Shown here piece by piece: positions 4,970 to 5,005 of a stretch of 5,005 bases of DNA. The first letter of the stretch is position 1; each line of letters begins with the position of its first letter. The notes under the pieces were generated by a model, which worked only from the letters and a program-made list of their open reading frames with translations, made no database searches and was not told the DNA's origin. Position numbers and translations under genes: made by a program. The DNA comes from an uncultured Roseburia sp. GTDB taxonomy: Bacteria; Bacillota; Clostridia; Lachnospirales; Lachnospiraceae. The stretch spans positions 1-5,005 of the forward strand of contig CAKRLC010000126.1 in the NCBI GenBank assembly GCA_934358955.1, given 5' to 3'.

Positions 4970-5005
4970 GGAACGTACGAGAGACAAGAATGCAGCTGCT
5001 AAGAT

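Larger units (their letters stand above)
4607..5005. other. Non-coding region downstream of mutY
   Basis: This AT-rich stretch of about 400 nt has no open reading frame with a ribosome-binding site on either strand. It holds three successive stem-loops (4634-4705), a weak promoter-like sequence (4739-4766), a long AU-rich hairpin (4797-4835), a short stem TTCGTT (4866-4871) with AACGAA (4877-4882), and a good promoter near the right edge (4941-4969). It probably serves as the upstream regulatory region of the next plus-strand gene. I recognise no known riboswitch or RNA family in it. Confidence 0.7.

Overview
The window looks like chromosomal DNA of a low-to-moderate GC Firmicute. A gut-type Lachnospiraceae butyrate producer (Roseburia / Agathobacter-like) is the best guess. 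This rests on strong AGGAGG ribosome-binding sites, SigA-type TTGACA/TATAAT promoters, a clostridial-type crotonase and a clostridial-looking MutY. The assignment is by protein and promoter style only; no database was searched.

Layout from left to right. Positions 1-1306 (minus strand) hold an intracellular GH13 alpha-amylase-family hydrolase whose 3' end runs off the left edge. Just upstream of it on the same strand is proC (1354-2166), for the last step of proline synthesis. The two are 47 nt apart with no terminator visible between them, so they may be co-transcribed from a promoter at about 2203-2231. A terminator at 2254-2309 separates proC from the next minus-strand gene, crt (2416-3219, GTG start), the 3-hydroxybutyryl-CoA dehydratase (crotonase) of the butyrate pathway. 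crt has its own consensus-like promoter. Between that promoter and the ribosome-binding site lies a near-perfect match to the operator of Rex, the NADH-sensing repressor. mutY (3457-4575, plus strand) is divergent from crt, has a near-consensus SigA promoter, and encodes the adenine glycosylase that acts at A:8-oxoG mispairs. It ends at a GC-rich hairpin.

Positions 4576-5005 hold no convincing gene. They contain the mutY terminator, three consecutive stem-loops, a long AU-rich hairpin, one weak and one good promoter-like sequence, and apparently the leader of a plus-strand gene that starts beyond the right edge.

The genes do not form one pathway: carbohydrate use, proline synthesis, fermentation and DNA repair sit side by side, as in ordinary core genome. 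I see no mobile element, CRISPR array, tRNA, rRNA or defence system. The most informative features are regulatory: the candidate Rex control of a stand-alone crt, and the unexplained structured region after mutY.
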